Source of the DNA: Pohlia nutans
Lineage: Eukaryota > Streptophyta > Bryopsida > Bryales > Mniaceae
Length of the DNA stretch: 64,000 bases
Direction: 5' to 3'
Assembly: GCA_022496805.1 (NCBI GenBank)
Contig: CM040090.1
Location: 10,596,001 to 10,660,000 of the forward strand
Positions 1-12,700 of this stretch are shown here, one piece after another. A program made the position numbers and the translations under genes. Every line of letters begins with the position of its first letter. The stretch's first letter is position 1. Under the pieces are notes generated by a model, which saw only the letters and a list, made by a program, of their open reading frames with translations, made no database searches and was not told the origin of the DNA.

Positions 1-149
1 TTAGTGACTGTCTCCAATGAGACCACTAGATCTGCACCCAGTGATCCAGTGGTTGCCACGAGCAGCCAATTTGGGCTATATATTACGTTCTAAACCCTGA
101 CTATTATGTGAAGATGTAAGTGACCATATTTAACTCTTTTGTCTTACAG

Positions 150-1026
150 GAGACACGAGGATGACATGGCACGTCGAGAAGCAAAGCGTCATGAGTATAG
201 GCGCAAGAAGCGGACGGCTAGGGTAGTGTACCCTTCGGAGATGTGCGACGAAGACTTCCACGTATGGTTTCCAAAGGTTGTGATACGGACTACAGAAGAT
301 GGGGACGAGGAGGTCCCCCAAGACGTGAAGGCCTTGATGCTACCTCCATCGGACGTAGCTAAGACGTATCGATCCATGTATGCATATGGAAACTACTTCC
401 GTGTCCGGAGTGCAGAGACGCATTTGACAACCGCGGACTCGGGGGTAGCCACAACCTTTCAACAACTTTGTCGCGCGGGTACGAAGGATACAAATCTCCG
501 GGCTGCGGAGTTGGAGTACGTGGGGTGGGTGGAGGAAATCCTTTCAGTGGACTATGGACAGTATGAGGTGGTGGTCCTCTATTGCAACTGGGTGGTTCCA
601 AACATGAGAGGAGATGGCGCCATCATAAAGCGCGATGATTACGGTTTCACTACCGTAAACTTCCAGAGGTTGATCCTATACTCTGCACAGTCATTTGCCT
701 TCCCGCTCCACATTGAACATGTCTTTTTTGTACTGGATGTGGCCAAGCGTGGATGGGAGGTTGTGATGCGCAAAGAACCACGAGGAGTTCCGACATTCTC
801 GAGCCACCAACTCACGGATGAAGTACGGTGCATATCATTGGGGAGAGCAAGTGATTTTCTCGAACTTGAAGCCACAGGCTTGGATTCGGATCTCATACCT
901 CAAACACCTATTTTAAGCGATGCAATGGAAGTAGCTCCGGAGGTGGTGGCCAAAGCATTAGAACGCCTCGGACATGATGATACATCGATAGATGATTTAG
1001 ACTATTGCGACTCAGAGCAGGATTGA
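150..1026 (+). mobile_element. DUF4216-domain exon of a CACTA (En/Spm) transposon protein, partial
   Basis: The reading frame opens directly after a pyrimidine-rich stretch and a CAG acceptor at 147-149 and stops with TGA at 1024-1026, so this is a last exon of about 291 codons. Residues near the middle (SVDYGQYEVVVLYCNWV, then DDYGFTTVNFQRLI, then a FFVLDVAKRGWEVV segment) match the pattern of DUF4216, a domain found at the C-terminal end of plant CACTA transposase proteins. An acidic tail ends the protein. The transposase catalytic part would lie to the left, outside the window; positions 1-149 have only short open stretches and a GTAAGT at 116 that is too close (34 nt) to be a convincing donor. 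A domesticated host gene is possible but less likely. The family call is from pattern recognition. Confidence 0.72.
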
Positions 1027-1723
1027 CCGAGTCCCTATTCAATCACGTACAGTTGTGAACATTCTACTCGGTGTTTATATCTATATATATATATATATAT
1101 ACATATATTCACACGAAATTGTGTAATTTGCACCCTCAAGTCTTGGCCACGCAACACACATTCATTTCAACCTCCCAAACCGATAAGTTGCATACTTCTC
1201 ACGTTAGTTGCCAACTACCACTACATGCAGGCACGGACACAATTATAAAACCCTTAATAATTCTGCCACATATTCCTTCTCAATGTAAACCCCCACCTCC
1301 ATCCTAAACCGCTCCACCATGTAATTGCGTGAATAAATAATTTACTCATCAATTATTAAAATAATGCACATGGCCAATTCCTAATTACCCTAAACAAATG
1401 AAAAACTACTCAATTTTGGACACAAATTCTCCCTTTAAAATTAATACCCTAAATTCTCATACTATACAGTAATTGAGAGGGCCAATATACATGTAAATTG
1501 TCTCGGGCAGTGTTTATAATCTTGGGCAGCCCAAAAAAAATATATGACTATAGGGAAAAATGTGACTGCAAAATATGACTAGGAGAAAAAAGTGACGTCC
1601 AAATATGATTGGGTGTTCCCCAGGAACGTTCCCACTCGTTCCCTACAAAGATATACGTCCCTCCCACCCACTTTATACGGTACACGTGGCAAATATGACT
1701 ACAAAATATGACTGCCAGTCACA
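1027..1723. other. AT-rich non-coding DNA with a TA microsatellite
   Basis: No gene is visible. A TA-type dinucleotide run lies at about 1079-1107. From 1540 to 1720 short phrases of the type ATATGACT and GTGACT recur several times, probably the 5' junction zone of the retrotransposon that follows. Confidence 0.5.
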
Positions 1724-3374
1724 TTGTCTAATTTAGCTTCCGCTGACAATTTTGCCCTCGCAAAATGTGACAGCCGGCAGTCGCCTGTCACCCCCAGTCA
1801 TATTCTCCCAGTCATAAAAGTACCCATCTCCGGTAGTGTCAACCCAACCACTTTAAACACGACACCTCTACCAAACTTTGTGACAAACACTACACCTAAA
1901 TTCCAACCGCAACATAGCTACTATACCGATGGATCCTTCATACCCCCTGAACAAGCCCCAGACGGACACTGGAAAAAAGAAAAAGCGGGATACGAAATAT
2001 ACAACTCTATAAAGGCTGATATGCAAATATCAGCAAGACTACCAGGCCTACAAACATGTTTTCGAGCAGAACTAATGGCTATCCATAGAACACTTAGTTT
2101 AATCACTACTAAATACCCAGACGAACCGGCACATATATTTACAGATTGCCTCAACTGCCTATACAATCTAAACACACACATTAAACATCCAACCACACAC
2201 AACAACCACGTGGATAAAACCATACTAACAGACATGGTAGAAATGTTAAAAGCTCGTACTCAACCCACCACATTCCACAAAGTCAAAGCACATATCAACA
2301 TTGAAGGCAACGAACAAGCGGATATACTTGCAAAACTGGGGGCCAGAAAAGAATACTTTAGAGCCACAAGTTAATATAAATTTGTACATACTACACCATT
2401 TTATTTTCAAAAAGATACATGGCCAGGACCTATAAAACGGCCAGATAAAGGCCCCGTCAGATGTTTCCAAACATATCTAACTAAATACGACCAAGAAAAT
2501 AACCTTGATGAAATGGCAATCGAATTTCCCAACATTAGCAAATGGACCATGAACCCAAACATCGATAACGAACTATCCAATGCATTTTGGTCCAATCCTA
2601 CAATCACCGACTCACAAAAAACAATTATATTAAAAGTTCGTATCGGCCAATACATGGGTAACGCTAGAAAAAAACTACTTTTTGGTAGAGAAAGATTCTC
2701 CTAAACAACATGTTCTATCTGTAACTCTACAGATGCAGACACATGGCTACACGTACTTCTAAAATGCAATCATCACCATAGTCACGCCATTAGAGTCAAA
2801 AGACACAACAAAGCAGTTTGGGAACTAAGGAAATTAATCCTTTCATCACAAAATCTAGATGTTACACCCTCATGAACGCAGGAACATTCAACAACAACCC
2901 CCAAGAAAACACAATACCCCCATGGCTACTACCATGCTCATGTGAACAGCAAAGATGTCATTGCAACGCTAGATTCAAACCAGACATCCTTTGCATAAAA
3001 GGACTCCCATACAAAAATGACCCACCATCTCATCCATCAGACAACCTCACAATTCAATTTATTAAATTTACATATTGTAATGACATATCCCACAAACAAC
3101 AATAGATATCAAAAATCAGAAATACCAACCACTTATTAACAACATTATTAATTTAGGATGGAAAGTTGACCCACTCATAGTCATCACAGCAGGAGCTAGA
3201 GGCACAACACATATCCCCTCAATGAAACTCCTCGAAACAAAATTTAAATTACCAAAAACCGCCATTAAACACACATTCAAAGAAATAAACACCATTGCTA
3301 TACATCATGCCGGATCAATTATTCTACATAAAAGAAAAATAGAAAATAACCAACCACTACCAATAGATTACTGA
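1724..3374 (+). mobile_element. Non-LTR retrotransposon (LINE) relic: RNase H plus C-terminal zinc-binding region, 5' truncated and frame-broken
   Basis: An RNase HI domain is clear: YTDGS with Asp69 (codon at 1928), FRAELMA with the catalytic Glu, FTDC with the next Asp, and GNEQADILAK at the end. The same frame continues past one stop (near 2372) through a segment ending KVRIGQYMGNARKK, past a second stop (2702-2704), into a CSICN...DADTWLHVLLKC zinc-binding motif. Around 2850 the frame shifts by one and runs on (LMNAGTFNNNP, PPWLLPCSCEQQRCHC) to 3105. A third frame from about 3117 carries GWKVDPLIVITAGARG and ends at the TGA 3372-3374. Two stops and at least two frameshifts make this copy dead. 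No reverse transcriptase is present, as expected of a 5'-truncated LINE. From memory, this C-terminal arrangement is very close to a LINE family abundant in arbuscular mycorrhizal fungi. Confidence 0.8.
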
Positions 3375-5069
3375 ATAAAACAAAACAATCAAACAAAAGG
3401 AGGGTAATGGTGAAGACCACTACTTATTTCTTTTGTATTTTTTGTTTAGCTCACAGTACACACTTGTCTTAGGTAAATGGGACGGGGCCGGTTGGTTGGT
3501 ACAAACTTTCCTGCCTATGAATTATTCACTAGCAACACCAAGTCATGTATATCACAATAAACGCTTAGACGGACTCCACGCGAATGGAACCCGGACCGTA
3601 CAATTGTAACATAAACGCCCTTCTTCAACCAACCTTGGAACCATGACTTGGTGACCTCCAGCAAAACAAACACCAATTTATACCCGCGCAAGTTCTAATC
3701 TAACGTATTTTACTAGTGTTACTAGTATTTATCTCTGGTTACTAAAGTGTCTATTCTCGAAAGAGGTGAGCAGTCTTGTACCAATGGACCTTTGTCCGGT
3801 GGGCATTGGCTCATTGTCAAGACAAACACACTTTATTCACGCCGGCCTTGAAAGAGGACCGGAGTTCATATCTATCTATCTAAGATACAAGTTTATGGTG
3901 AAAAGATTATGGCATTATTTCAATCTAACACAAATTTTGGGTAGCTAAAAAAAATGTTCATGTAGAAATTGAAAAAATATTTATCTTATAGAATAGATCC
4001 ATATCCACATGAAAAGCTTTTATTCATTCTATTTTCATAAGTGAGGTGAAAAATACAGAGTTTTATTTTGCTAGTAGTCATGTAATCTCCCCCAAAATTG
4101 ACATAGAATGTTTGTTTACCAACTGATTTTTCATAATTTTTGAAAACAAAAATGTACGTTACATGTAGATGGGTTGCTACAACATCTTCACTATTGGATT
4201 AACATGTTTCAATTCCATACTACGGTAAAGATAACCTATAAAGGATGGTTTTTTTGATTCACTCATCCAAAATCTCTTTTAAACTCCATTTTAAGCATGA
4301 TTTAAAATATATATACCGGTACTTTAGTATAAAAATGCCTTCATAACATTCTTAATTAGTAGGTACTAGTGGGACCCGTGCCGTTGAGCACATTGACGTT
4401 GGTTTTTGAGCTTGGGTTGTCTCCTCGACGGATTCCAGCGCGGAATGGTCGAGTGAGACAAATCGAGCTGTATTGTATTATAGATTGCACTACATATTGC
4501 TTGATTGACTTTTTATTGATACAATAACTTTCCTTGGAACATAGAATGAAAGACAACACTTGCCATTATATGAGGGAATTTAGTAGGAGACAAGCAAGTA
4601 AGACAAACTTAAGATGTGAAAACTAAAAGCATTTAAGAGCTAGAGTATTGGAAAAATTCTTAGAAACTTTAGGAGGTGTACAAAGTTTAGGGCTTAAGAA
4701 TATTATGTTAGTATGCTTGTTTTGGCATTTAAAAAAACCCCGTTTGGTTGAATGAAGTAGAAGTTATAAGCAAGATTCTCCCCCCAAAAGGTAAGCCCAT
4801 GGGGCTTTAATATGTCATGTAAGAGTTAATAAAAATTTGATTTTTTACTTCCATCGTTCATTCTTCCATATATTTGGTTTTTAAAATATGAAAATAAAAA
4901 CAAAAGAATCTTGGAGTTTTTCATAGATTCTAAACTCAATCCTCCAATATAATATCAAGTTCTTCAAACTGTGAAATGCAAATTTTGTTTTTTTTTATGT
5001 TTCAGCTTTGAATCTTTACCTTTGAAAGCAATTGAAAAATGTCTCATTGACCACTTCAACATTACAATC
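3375..5069. other. LINE 3' untranslated region, then AT-rich DNA without a gene
   Basis: About 3375-3720 is GC-richer than what follows and is probably the retrotransposon 3' end; its exact border is not visible. A dispersed repeat sits at 3781-3892. The remainder to 5069 is AT-rich with no open frame that looks coding. Confidence 0.5.
3781..3892 (-). repeat. Dispersed ~110-bp repeat, copy 1 (SINE- or MITE-like)
   Basis: Read on the minus strand it has a TAGATAGATAGATA lead, a short stem (CTCCGG...CCGGCG), GCGTGAATAAAGTGT and a CCCACCGGACAAAGG tail. Two more copies lie at 21152-21258 and 58074-58174. There is no coding content, and I see neither tRNA-like A/B boxes nor clear target duplications, so the class is open. 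Confidence 0.65.
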
Positions 5070-5625
5070 TTAACCGCCAGCGTCCATATTTTGAACGCTG
5101 GATGATTTTTGACACGTCCCTTCACCACATACGGTGATGTTTTTCATCCATTCAAAATCTCTTAATTCTTGTGCTACACTAAATAGGTAGATTAGTGTTA
5201 GATAACTATAAGATTTGAAAATATTATAGATTTTTACTCTCGACAAAAAAAATTACCAAAGACATTGATTCCAATACTATTGAAAGATCCCCATCTTGAT
5301 CAATATAGAGGGTAAATACCATATAATATGTAAAATCAAATAATAGAAACCATACCATCTTGTAGTGCATGTTATTCCAATTTCATTATAATATTTTTTG
5401 ATTATTTTGTGCTGATTTTGGATTTTTAATTGAATTTCAAGAGAAAACCTTGCAAAATTAATGAAAAAATATTAATAATAAATATGATGAATCAAACTGT
5501 ATAGATGTTATCTTCACATTGACATTTACAACTTTGCTTTGTACATCAACCCATTTTTGTTTTTCATCAACCATTTTATAACCAATCTTTGAAAACAGTG
5601 TTGAATTGGGACCTTAAAGGGTTAA
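5070..5625. mobile_element. TTAA-bounded DNA element, family D, copy 1 (with nested fragment)
   Basis: It starts TTAACCGCCAGCGTCC and ends GGACCTTAAAGGGTTAA. An inverted related copy (family D copy 2) is at 15137-17035: the segments GTCC-GAACGCTGGATGATTT, GCATGTTATTC and the end AATTCAACACTG are shared. The interior is interrupted by a fragment of another MITE (5176-5318). No protein is encoded. Confidence 0.72.
5176..5318. mobile_element. Truncated copy of the 216-bp TA-target MITE (family B, copy 3), nested in element D
   Basis: It begins CACTAAATAGG after a TA and runs through ATTATAGATTTTTACTC and CAATACTATTGAAAGATCC to GAGGGTAAA, matching the right half of the intact copies at 35987-36202 and 43679-43894. 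The other end is missing. Comparison with the D copy at 15.1-17.0 kb gives the empty site (TTGTGCTAGTTG), so B landed in D and was later truncated. Confidence 0.7.
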
Positions 5626-7040
5626 GAATGCTAAAGAAGTAAGTTCTACAAATTGGAGAAATAAACATACAAGTCAAATACAAGATCCTACAAGTAAAAG
5701 TTACAACGAAGGTCACAAATTTGTCCATTCCACCTTGTTATCACCATGTGATGTTTTTGGTCAGTTCACTTTAAAACAATGAAAGAACATTTGGGGCTAA
5801 AAAGTCAAACTGTTGAAAAAGTGGATAAACACTCATTTTTGTGAAATGGGTGACAACGTGACAACCTTGTCCTTAGAAGTTGGAACTAAGATAGAAGCAC
5901 CAAAAACTGTTAGGTACCAATTGTGGTCACCTATAGAAGCACCTATTTTAACTTCAAGAGTTCACAATCTACTTATCACAAGCATTATTTGATTGGACTA
6001 GAAATGAAAGACAGTTATTGGTACACCTACTAACATTGATAGTGGTCTATGCATATTAAGTTTGAAAATTTCTAACAAAATCATACATTGTGAAAAAATT
6101 AATTAAAAATTGAGCTTGGTTATTAATCCCAAAGTTTTATGTGCTGCAATTTTTTTATCATTGACCACTAACGCTCCATGTAGGTTGAAATGCTTAAACT
6201 GACGGCAATTGTACCCGTTACCTTAAGCCAAAATATTGAAGTCATATGAATACCACTCAAGTGTAGCTGGCAGATGCAACATAAACAGAGGACACAACCT
6301 CAGACATTCTTTTTGAGTACCAATATTCCTAACTCACAGATGCAGGTACACTTTTACTGACGGCCAGAAAAAATGAAAATGATTGGCTGTGAGAATTTTG
6401 GCCAAACGGCCCCCCGGATTTTGCGTCAGGCCCACCTCTTGAGGTGGGCTTGACGAAAAATCCGGGGGACTTCAAAAATGTGCCTTTTTGCTGCCACCTA
6501 GGACAAAAGTGCTGTCCATGTCATTTTCTCCTCGTTTTGTCCCTTGGACTGAAAATTTTGGGTGTAAAGTGACCTTCGTTGGTCTTCTCAATTTCTACGC
6601 ATCCCATTGGCTGAAATTTCTTTTCTCACGGCCCCTCGCCTCTAGTGTAAAGAGGGCCTCAGATTGTAAAAAAAACTGCATAAGGTTCCAAAAATAATAT
6701 TTAATCAAAGGTTTGGCACCACACCTTCAATTTATCTGAAAACCCCAGGGGGCCTCGCTAATCAACTGGGAAAAATTGGGGTTTCTGCCAAGCTCTTGAC
6801 ACACTTGAGCATCCTCCCCAACCTTTTGTCATTTCGGCTTGAGAGCCAGAATGCCACACCTGATCATCCTGCAAGAGCTTTTGACGCAGTGCACCCCAAC
6901 AAAGACGAGTTATCTCAGTGTCCCTGCCTCAATGAGTATTTCACGACTACTGACTTTCAACATCTCAAAAGAGGTGTACCACGCATCCTGTTGAAGGCCA
7001 TCTTCTTCTACTCTGTTCGAAGACATTATGCAACTACCAA
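5626..7040. other. Intergenic, no gene; contains a strong hairpin
   Basis: No coding signal. A 28-bp-arm hairpin lies at 6411-6468. The stretch 6480-7040 is less AT-rich and leads into the 3' end of the uL13m gene; part of it is probably that gene's 3' untranslated region. Confidence 0.5.
6411..6468. repeat. Near-perfect 28-bp inverted repeat with a 2-nt loop
   Basis: The left arm (6411-6438, beginning CCCCCGGATTTTGCGTC and ending GCCCACCTC) pairs with the right arm 6441-6468 with two mismatches; only TT separates them. It is far GC-richer than its AT-rich surroundings. It could be a foldback element end or the stem of a structured RNA. Confidence 0.85.
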
Positions 7041-9166
7041 TCAACTGACTTGGGCTTTCTGGAACGTAGAGGTTGGTTGAGCACGGAGAGCAGCTCGTCG
7101 AGCTCGAGGGCGCATCTCACGCACTTTGCGTGGAGGCATCTCGAATTTGTCCATTTGCTCAGGAGGAAACGGATGCTCTCCTTCTGGGAAAATACGCAAC
7201 TTCAACATCCGATCCTGCATAACCAAAACGATAATATAAATTTGGGCAAAACAAGAAATTCTCAACAAACGAACAGGAGGCTAATCGCAAGTGTCTACCT
7301 CAAATAGAAATTTAAAATGCTCATGTGTCTCTTTCCATGTAATCTTCAGTACAATTCTATGTATAATCTTCATTGATAGAAATTTTCAAAAGATGACACT
7401 ATTCCTATAACCACATGTCACAATTCTCCTGACAGAGGAATGATGGGGCCTCAATATGCCATTGCGGTTAAGACAACGAATTGGGAAAACCACCACAAAC
7501 TGTTCATGAAAGAGTTAACCTAAAATGACAGAGAAGAAGGCCACACTGCCAAATAAACACTTCACTTCCTCTCAATTTTGCAGATTTCAAATGCAACAGG
7601 ACACCACAACACAGAACCTTCAATTAACGGAGGAGAAGTTCAAAGAAGGCACTTACATCCCGCAGCTTGTTGCGAGGAAGCATACGGTGGACAGCTTTTC
7701 GCAGCACTTCAGTTGAATCGCGTACCATTTGTTCCTTAACAGTCCTCTCTTTAACATGACCTATGTAGCTGCGCAGAAACAATCACAACAGGGCGCATCC
7801 TCAATAAGAAAACATTCGTAATCTTGTTGTTGAGAGAACAGTCCGCCAACAAAACACATGTTAAATGATGATGGGCGGTAAACATCCATTCCTCCAATGC
7901 TAGTATACCATCAACACACTGTCAAAATTACAACCTCTGAATTGATCAGGTTCTAGATTAAATAAAGATTGAGCGTACCCTGTGTGCCAATAATATTTCT
8001 TATCAGTAAGTTTATTTCCAGTGAGTGTGATGTCTTTAGCATTCACGACAACACATATGTCGCCCTTGTCTTCGTGAGGACTATAAGTGGGCTTGTCCTT
8101 GCCCTGTAGCACCACGGCTATCCTCGATGCCAATCTCCCCAGAACCTGAACAGTAGCTTCATGTCACATAAGTGGTCCATTGCAAGCAATATCTCCACAG
8201 AAAAAAATCATTCTAAACTATCACAGATCAATTATCAGCACTAGAATTATTACAGCTAACCCTTCGGAGCTACCCTGAAGCTTCATGGAGGGAACATACC
8301 TCCCCCTGACAATCAAAGAGTCGCCATCGGAGGCCTTGTGTAACTGCCGGAGTTAGTCCAGCTAGTGGTTTCTGCACCATTCCAAAACAGGTTACTCTCA
8401 GTTAATCCTAAAAGGACCAAGGATTCATGGTATTAAAATGACAAATTTAATCAATCATATTGTGAAAAATACATTTCAGATGGGACTAAATTTTATGTCA
8501 CCAGAATCAGTGAAGGAACATTGTCTGTGTTGATCAAAGAAAAAATAAATTTGAACAAAGGAAAGTCTATATAGATCCTACTCAAAACTGCTAAAAGAAA
8601 CATGAGGCTCAATTCGGTCTTTTTGGTCCTGTAGGGGTTAACCTTCGAAATTACTCAATCAAGACAAGCAATGTCAACTCCAAAAACTCATATTATAACA
8701 GCAGAAAATGAACCTCTCGACCTAAAAGACAAGCAAACCCTACAAGGTACACCGGTTCCTCTGAGAACAGATAACATGCACATTTGATCTTCTGGAGACT
8801 AGACCAAGTGCTTGAAAATTAAAAAATGCTCATCATCGGAAGCTCCAAAGCAAGAGCCATGTATCACCGTAACCAAACACGCAGCTTGTAAATCTCGGTC
8901 CAAATTTGTAAAACCAGCATTTGCAGCATCCTAAACTACGGGATCTATCAAATCAGGAAGTTTATAATCGAGGCAGACTAATGAAATAAAAATCACAACA
9001 GATCCTACTCCCAGGAACTCAAATGAGAGCCACCATCAAGTGCGCACGAGCAACAGCGACGAATTCGCTCAAAACTCCACCAAATTTCAATATTCCAAGC
9101 ATTCCAGAAAGAAAAACCGCAATGCTCCGTGATAAATCCACTTACGCGAAGAAAGTACCGCGACAT
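7041..9166 (-). CDS. MRPL13: Mitochondrial large-subunit ribosomal protein uL13m (complete, 5 exons, 181 aa)
   Basis: Exons on the minus strand: 9146-9166, 8300-8371, 7979-8145, 7657-7768, 7041-7214; all junctions are GT-AG and the sum (546 nt) is in frame. The protein reads through [19 protein letters not shown], an [20 protein letters not shown] segment, [52 protein letters not shown] and [16 protein letters not shown]. These are the hallmark segments of the uL13 family; length and the [10 protein letters not shown] tail fit the plant mitochondrial type rather than the cytosolic or plastid one. The protein would bind large-subunit rRNA in the mitoribosome. The N-terminus (MSRYFLRKPLAG) is short and basic, as in a mitochondrial targeting sequence. 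Intron 1 (8372-9145) carries a 240-bp MITE. An in-frame upstream start is not needed. Confidence 0.93.
8402..8641. mobile_element. TTAA-bounded 240-bp MITE, family A copy 1, in intron 1 of the uL13m gene
   Basis: Edges are TTAATCCTAAAAGGACCA and TGGTCCTGTAGGGGTTAA, an inverted repeat with TTAA at both ends. A second copy of identical length (240 bp) is at 14029-14268 in the neighbouring gene. No coding capacity. Confidence 0.85.
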
Positions 9167-9703
9167 CGCAGCTCCTCGGGAGTTCACGAATCCTGAACGA
9201 CCGATGCCCGCAAAGTAAAACCCTAAACCCTCGACATTCCACAGAAACGAAGTGACTCTTCAGCGCGCGTTCCCAAAGATACCAACTAATGTTCCCGATA
9301 TTGAGAACATGCCCGACCTCTTTCTGTAATATCACTTTCTCTCCACACAAAACAGCGCATGAGCAGGGCCAAGTCATAGGGACGGAGGGGTTTAAGGGGC
9401 GCCTGTCATGGGCGGACGACACTTTCGAGGAGCAAATCAAGCCAATTCAAGTTTGCGCATCTCGCATCATCACTGTTGTTGTTTCTGGTAGTTTTACACT
9501 TGGCCTCACTGTCGGTGCGTGAGAGAGTATTAAGCTTAGTGTTCATCATTCTCTCCACTTGTTGTGCAGCTTGTTCACCCATGGCTCAACAGGGGATTCA
9601 TTAGGTTTAATTTGCGGAGCCTTGAGCCGGGCCTCTTGCTCGATCAGATTGCTCTTGCAGCGCACGAATTTCTCTCAGTCTCTTTTCGATTTCTGCCTCC
9701 GCC
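9167..9703. promoter_or_regulatory. Shared promoter region of a divergent gene pair
   Basis: The start codons of uL13m (9166, minus) and of the ATG27-like gene (9704, plus) are head to head with 537 bp between. The segment is GC-richer than the flanking intergenic DNA and has CT-rich leaders near 9540-9700. I see no convincing TATA box at the expected place for either gene. Bidirectional use is inferred from layout only. Confidence 0.55.
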
Positions 9704-12700
9704 ATGGCGTGGCTGCCGCTTCTGTTCGTGGCTCTCGTATCGCTCGTCACGATCAGGACCAACGCTGCGCAGACGACGTGTGCGAATTCCGCCAATTCCG
9801 ACGCCTGCGAATGGGCAGCCACTACCAACGGGAAGAAGTACAGCTTCAATCTTGCCACTCCGATCAAATCTTTCCCTCACGGAATTTTGAGCGAAGACGG
9901 GTACTACTACTGCGAACGCAACGATGCTTGGAATTTTGTTACAAGCTTGGTTCATGTGAATTCTAGAGGGTAACAATTCTCATTGAATATTGTTCGGAAT
10001 TGTGTGCTCCAGGTTTTACAAGGTTACTACTAAAACGGACGGAGTGACCGTGAACTACTGGTTCCAGGTGCATATGGCATACTCGCTGCCATTATGTTGT
10101 GATTTGTTCTTTTAGGGTTTAGTAAGTTTTTAAAAAATTTTACTAGTTGCCTTCTATAATGAGATGTTACTCTTTTGCTTGTGAATCAGTTATGTGAGCA
10201 CATGAAGTTCAACTTCAATCCGCCTCTCTGCGAAAACTGTGAGGTATCAGTTCAAACTCCTTATAAGATGGTTTTATTTCTGTCTTCAGTACTGGAAAGT
10301 TGAGATGTCGTCTTGGACGGAATTCTGTACACCAATTTCTGACTTCAATTTAGAAGAAGTTTCATTGTGATTTGGTTCCCACCAGGACTCTTTAGTTTCT
10401 TGTTGTAATTCCCCCGGGGAACTTTGGTTTTGCATGATGACAGAGGTACTGCATGACTAAAGATACCTTGCTGGCATAGACTCTGAAAAAAAATAGTCTT
10501 TGAATCTTGATAGTTCCTTGCAACATCTGGAGAATTTTGGTTTTCCCTGCTACTACGTGACAAAAGATACCTCGTTGGCACGATAAGTGTGATTTTTTGA
10601 CATATAAATCGTCAACTAATTGGGAACTGAATGGAACTCTTGGACCAAATCTGCAAAGTTTTCTTCTAATGCTTTCCTTAGTCCCGTTCTTGTATGTGTG
10701 TCTTGTTCTACCATAGCATCATCATTGATGATTTGTTCAACATGGAGTTGAACAGAGTTTGTTGGCCTCTAGATTTATCATGAGAAAAGGTATAAGAGCT
10801 GACCATTTGAAGTGAGTCACGCATCAACTTCTGTCAAGTCCAGTGAAACGTCTACAGCTACTCCGAAGCTGATAGATTTAGGAATGTAACAGTATGCTAA
10901 AACTACTTCCAGGAGAAATCTATATATAATGGTTTGCAAAAGCAGTCTCATGCTGGCTGATAATTACTCCATGAAATAGCTTGGCTCCTAGTCTGAATGT
11001 AGTCGGACTTGTTTGTTAATTTTAAAAAACTATAGTATGGTGACTGAGGCTCTCTGGTTTTGAGTATTTTGGTCAGGCTTGCGGTGGTGCAGGGCACTGT
11101 GGTGAAACTTGCAGTGCAATTATGTCCTCTTCTTATCCAGGTTCGTCATGGTATTTCTAATCAACTTGTTTTATTCTCCGATCCAGTTTTGTTCTCTTCC
11201 ACATTAAGCTGATTGTTTGAATTTTAGGGGACAGGAGTAGTATATAGGACCTGCCATGCAGGCGCGGCGTTTTATAGAGTATAGAATGCGTTGAAATCCT
11301 ATCCGACGTATAGAGGACCCTAGTGTATTTATAAAACCAAAGGTCAATGAGATCAACTCCAAGGGGCCTTTTTTTGAAGTTTTAAAATTAAACTCCAAGC
11401 AAACCTGCATGACCTAGTGGCCATGCCGGCCTTATCACAAACCCTCCCCGTTCCATTCTGTAGGGTTTATGATTTATGAGGATCTCTGAAGAGCACCATG
11501 AAGCTGGGATTGGAGGGCTTCAAAGCATCGGGCCTAAAGGAAGAAGCCCTATAGTATGCTAGGTTTTCTCCTCCGGTTCTTCTATAGTATTGCCGATTTT
11601 AAGTATTTGAAATAGAAAAATTCTTGCTGTGAACATGCCTATTGTAATTTAGTACATGGTCTGGGTGGCCACATGCAGTTAACAGAGCTCTATTTGAACA
11701 TGGCAATTGGGGAATGAGGATGACCCACACTATTGGCTAATATCTTCGTAGTTTTTTCTACTTCAGTGTTAGAAGTTCCTAGTTTTAGAGTCAGCTTGGC
11801 GAGACTGTTTCTTAACTTTCATCCGGCCACAAATTCTGACGTGCATTGTGTTGTTATATTCACAGGTTATTCTGTGTGTAAAACCCTTGGGTACCCTGGG
11901 AACGTTCAATACTCCTTAATAGGTACGGTTTCATCATCACGTCTCTTTTGTGTATTACACGTGCTCTTTGTAATGATATGTGCTTTACTTGACATACCAG
12001 AACGTCCCAATCAAGCATGGATTATTTTTTTTCACTGACATATTGTTGTAGGTTTTTCCCCATATATTCTTTTTCTGATTTTAGTATACTCCTGATTTTG
12101 ATGGAACAAGATTGGCTCGTTTTTTGTGTTGCTCGTCAGATCAGAGTAAACCAGAGCAAGGTGTTCGAGTCACTATGAACTCATGCGACAAGGAATCAAA
12201 GCCGGATTGTTCATTCTCCGTGTTGGTGCAGTGCAGTCATTCTGGAGTTCAGGTACGCTCATTTTTTACTATTGGACAGTTTCCATTCTAACTGATGGGT
12301 TGACTACTGGAATGAGTTCTTGTGAGCTGCTTGTGGAACACTTACCTTTACGTCCTAGAGTAGTGTCTATTAGCAGTATCATTCCTTTGCTTCATATAAA
12401 CTGGAAAGGAAAAACTTATATTAATGTTATCTCCCTCATGAGATTCAGATCATATCTCTGTGAAGTACATTAGATATCTGCACCTTAGTCTAATGATCAG
12501 GAGTGAATCGAACTCCATTTTTATGAATCATCCTGAGGAATTATCTTAAAAATAGCTGCTATGCGGAAGAGCACATTTGATCACATTTGATTAGGGTAGC
12601 TGGAGGACTCGGTGGTACTGATTGCTGTTCCTCTTGTATGCTGTTTTTTTTGCAGGCTCCGACTACAGTGACAAATAAAACGGCAGAAGGTTGTGCCTAT

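Noticed and set aside
1..149. A further exon of the DUF4216 protein ending at a GTAAGT at 116
   Set aside because: It would leave an intron of 34 nt, and the short upstream peptide has no family match I can support.
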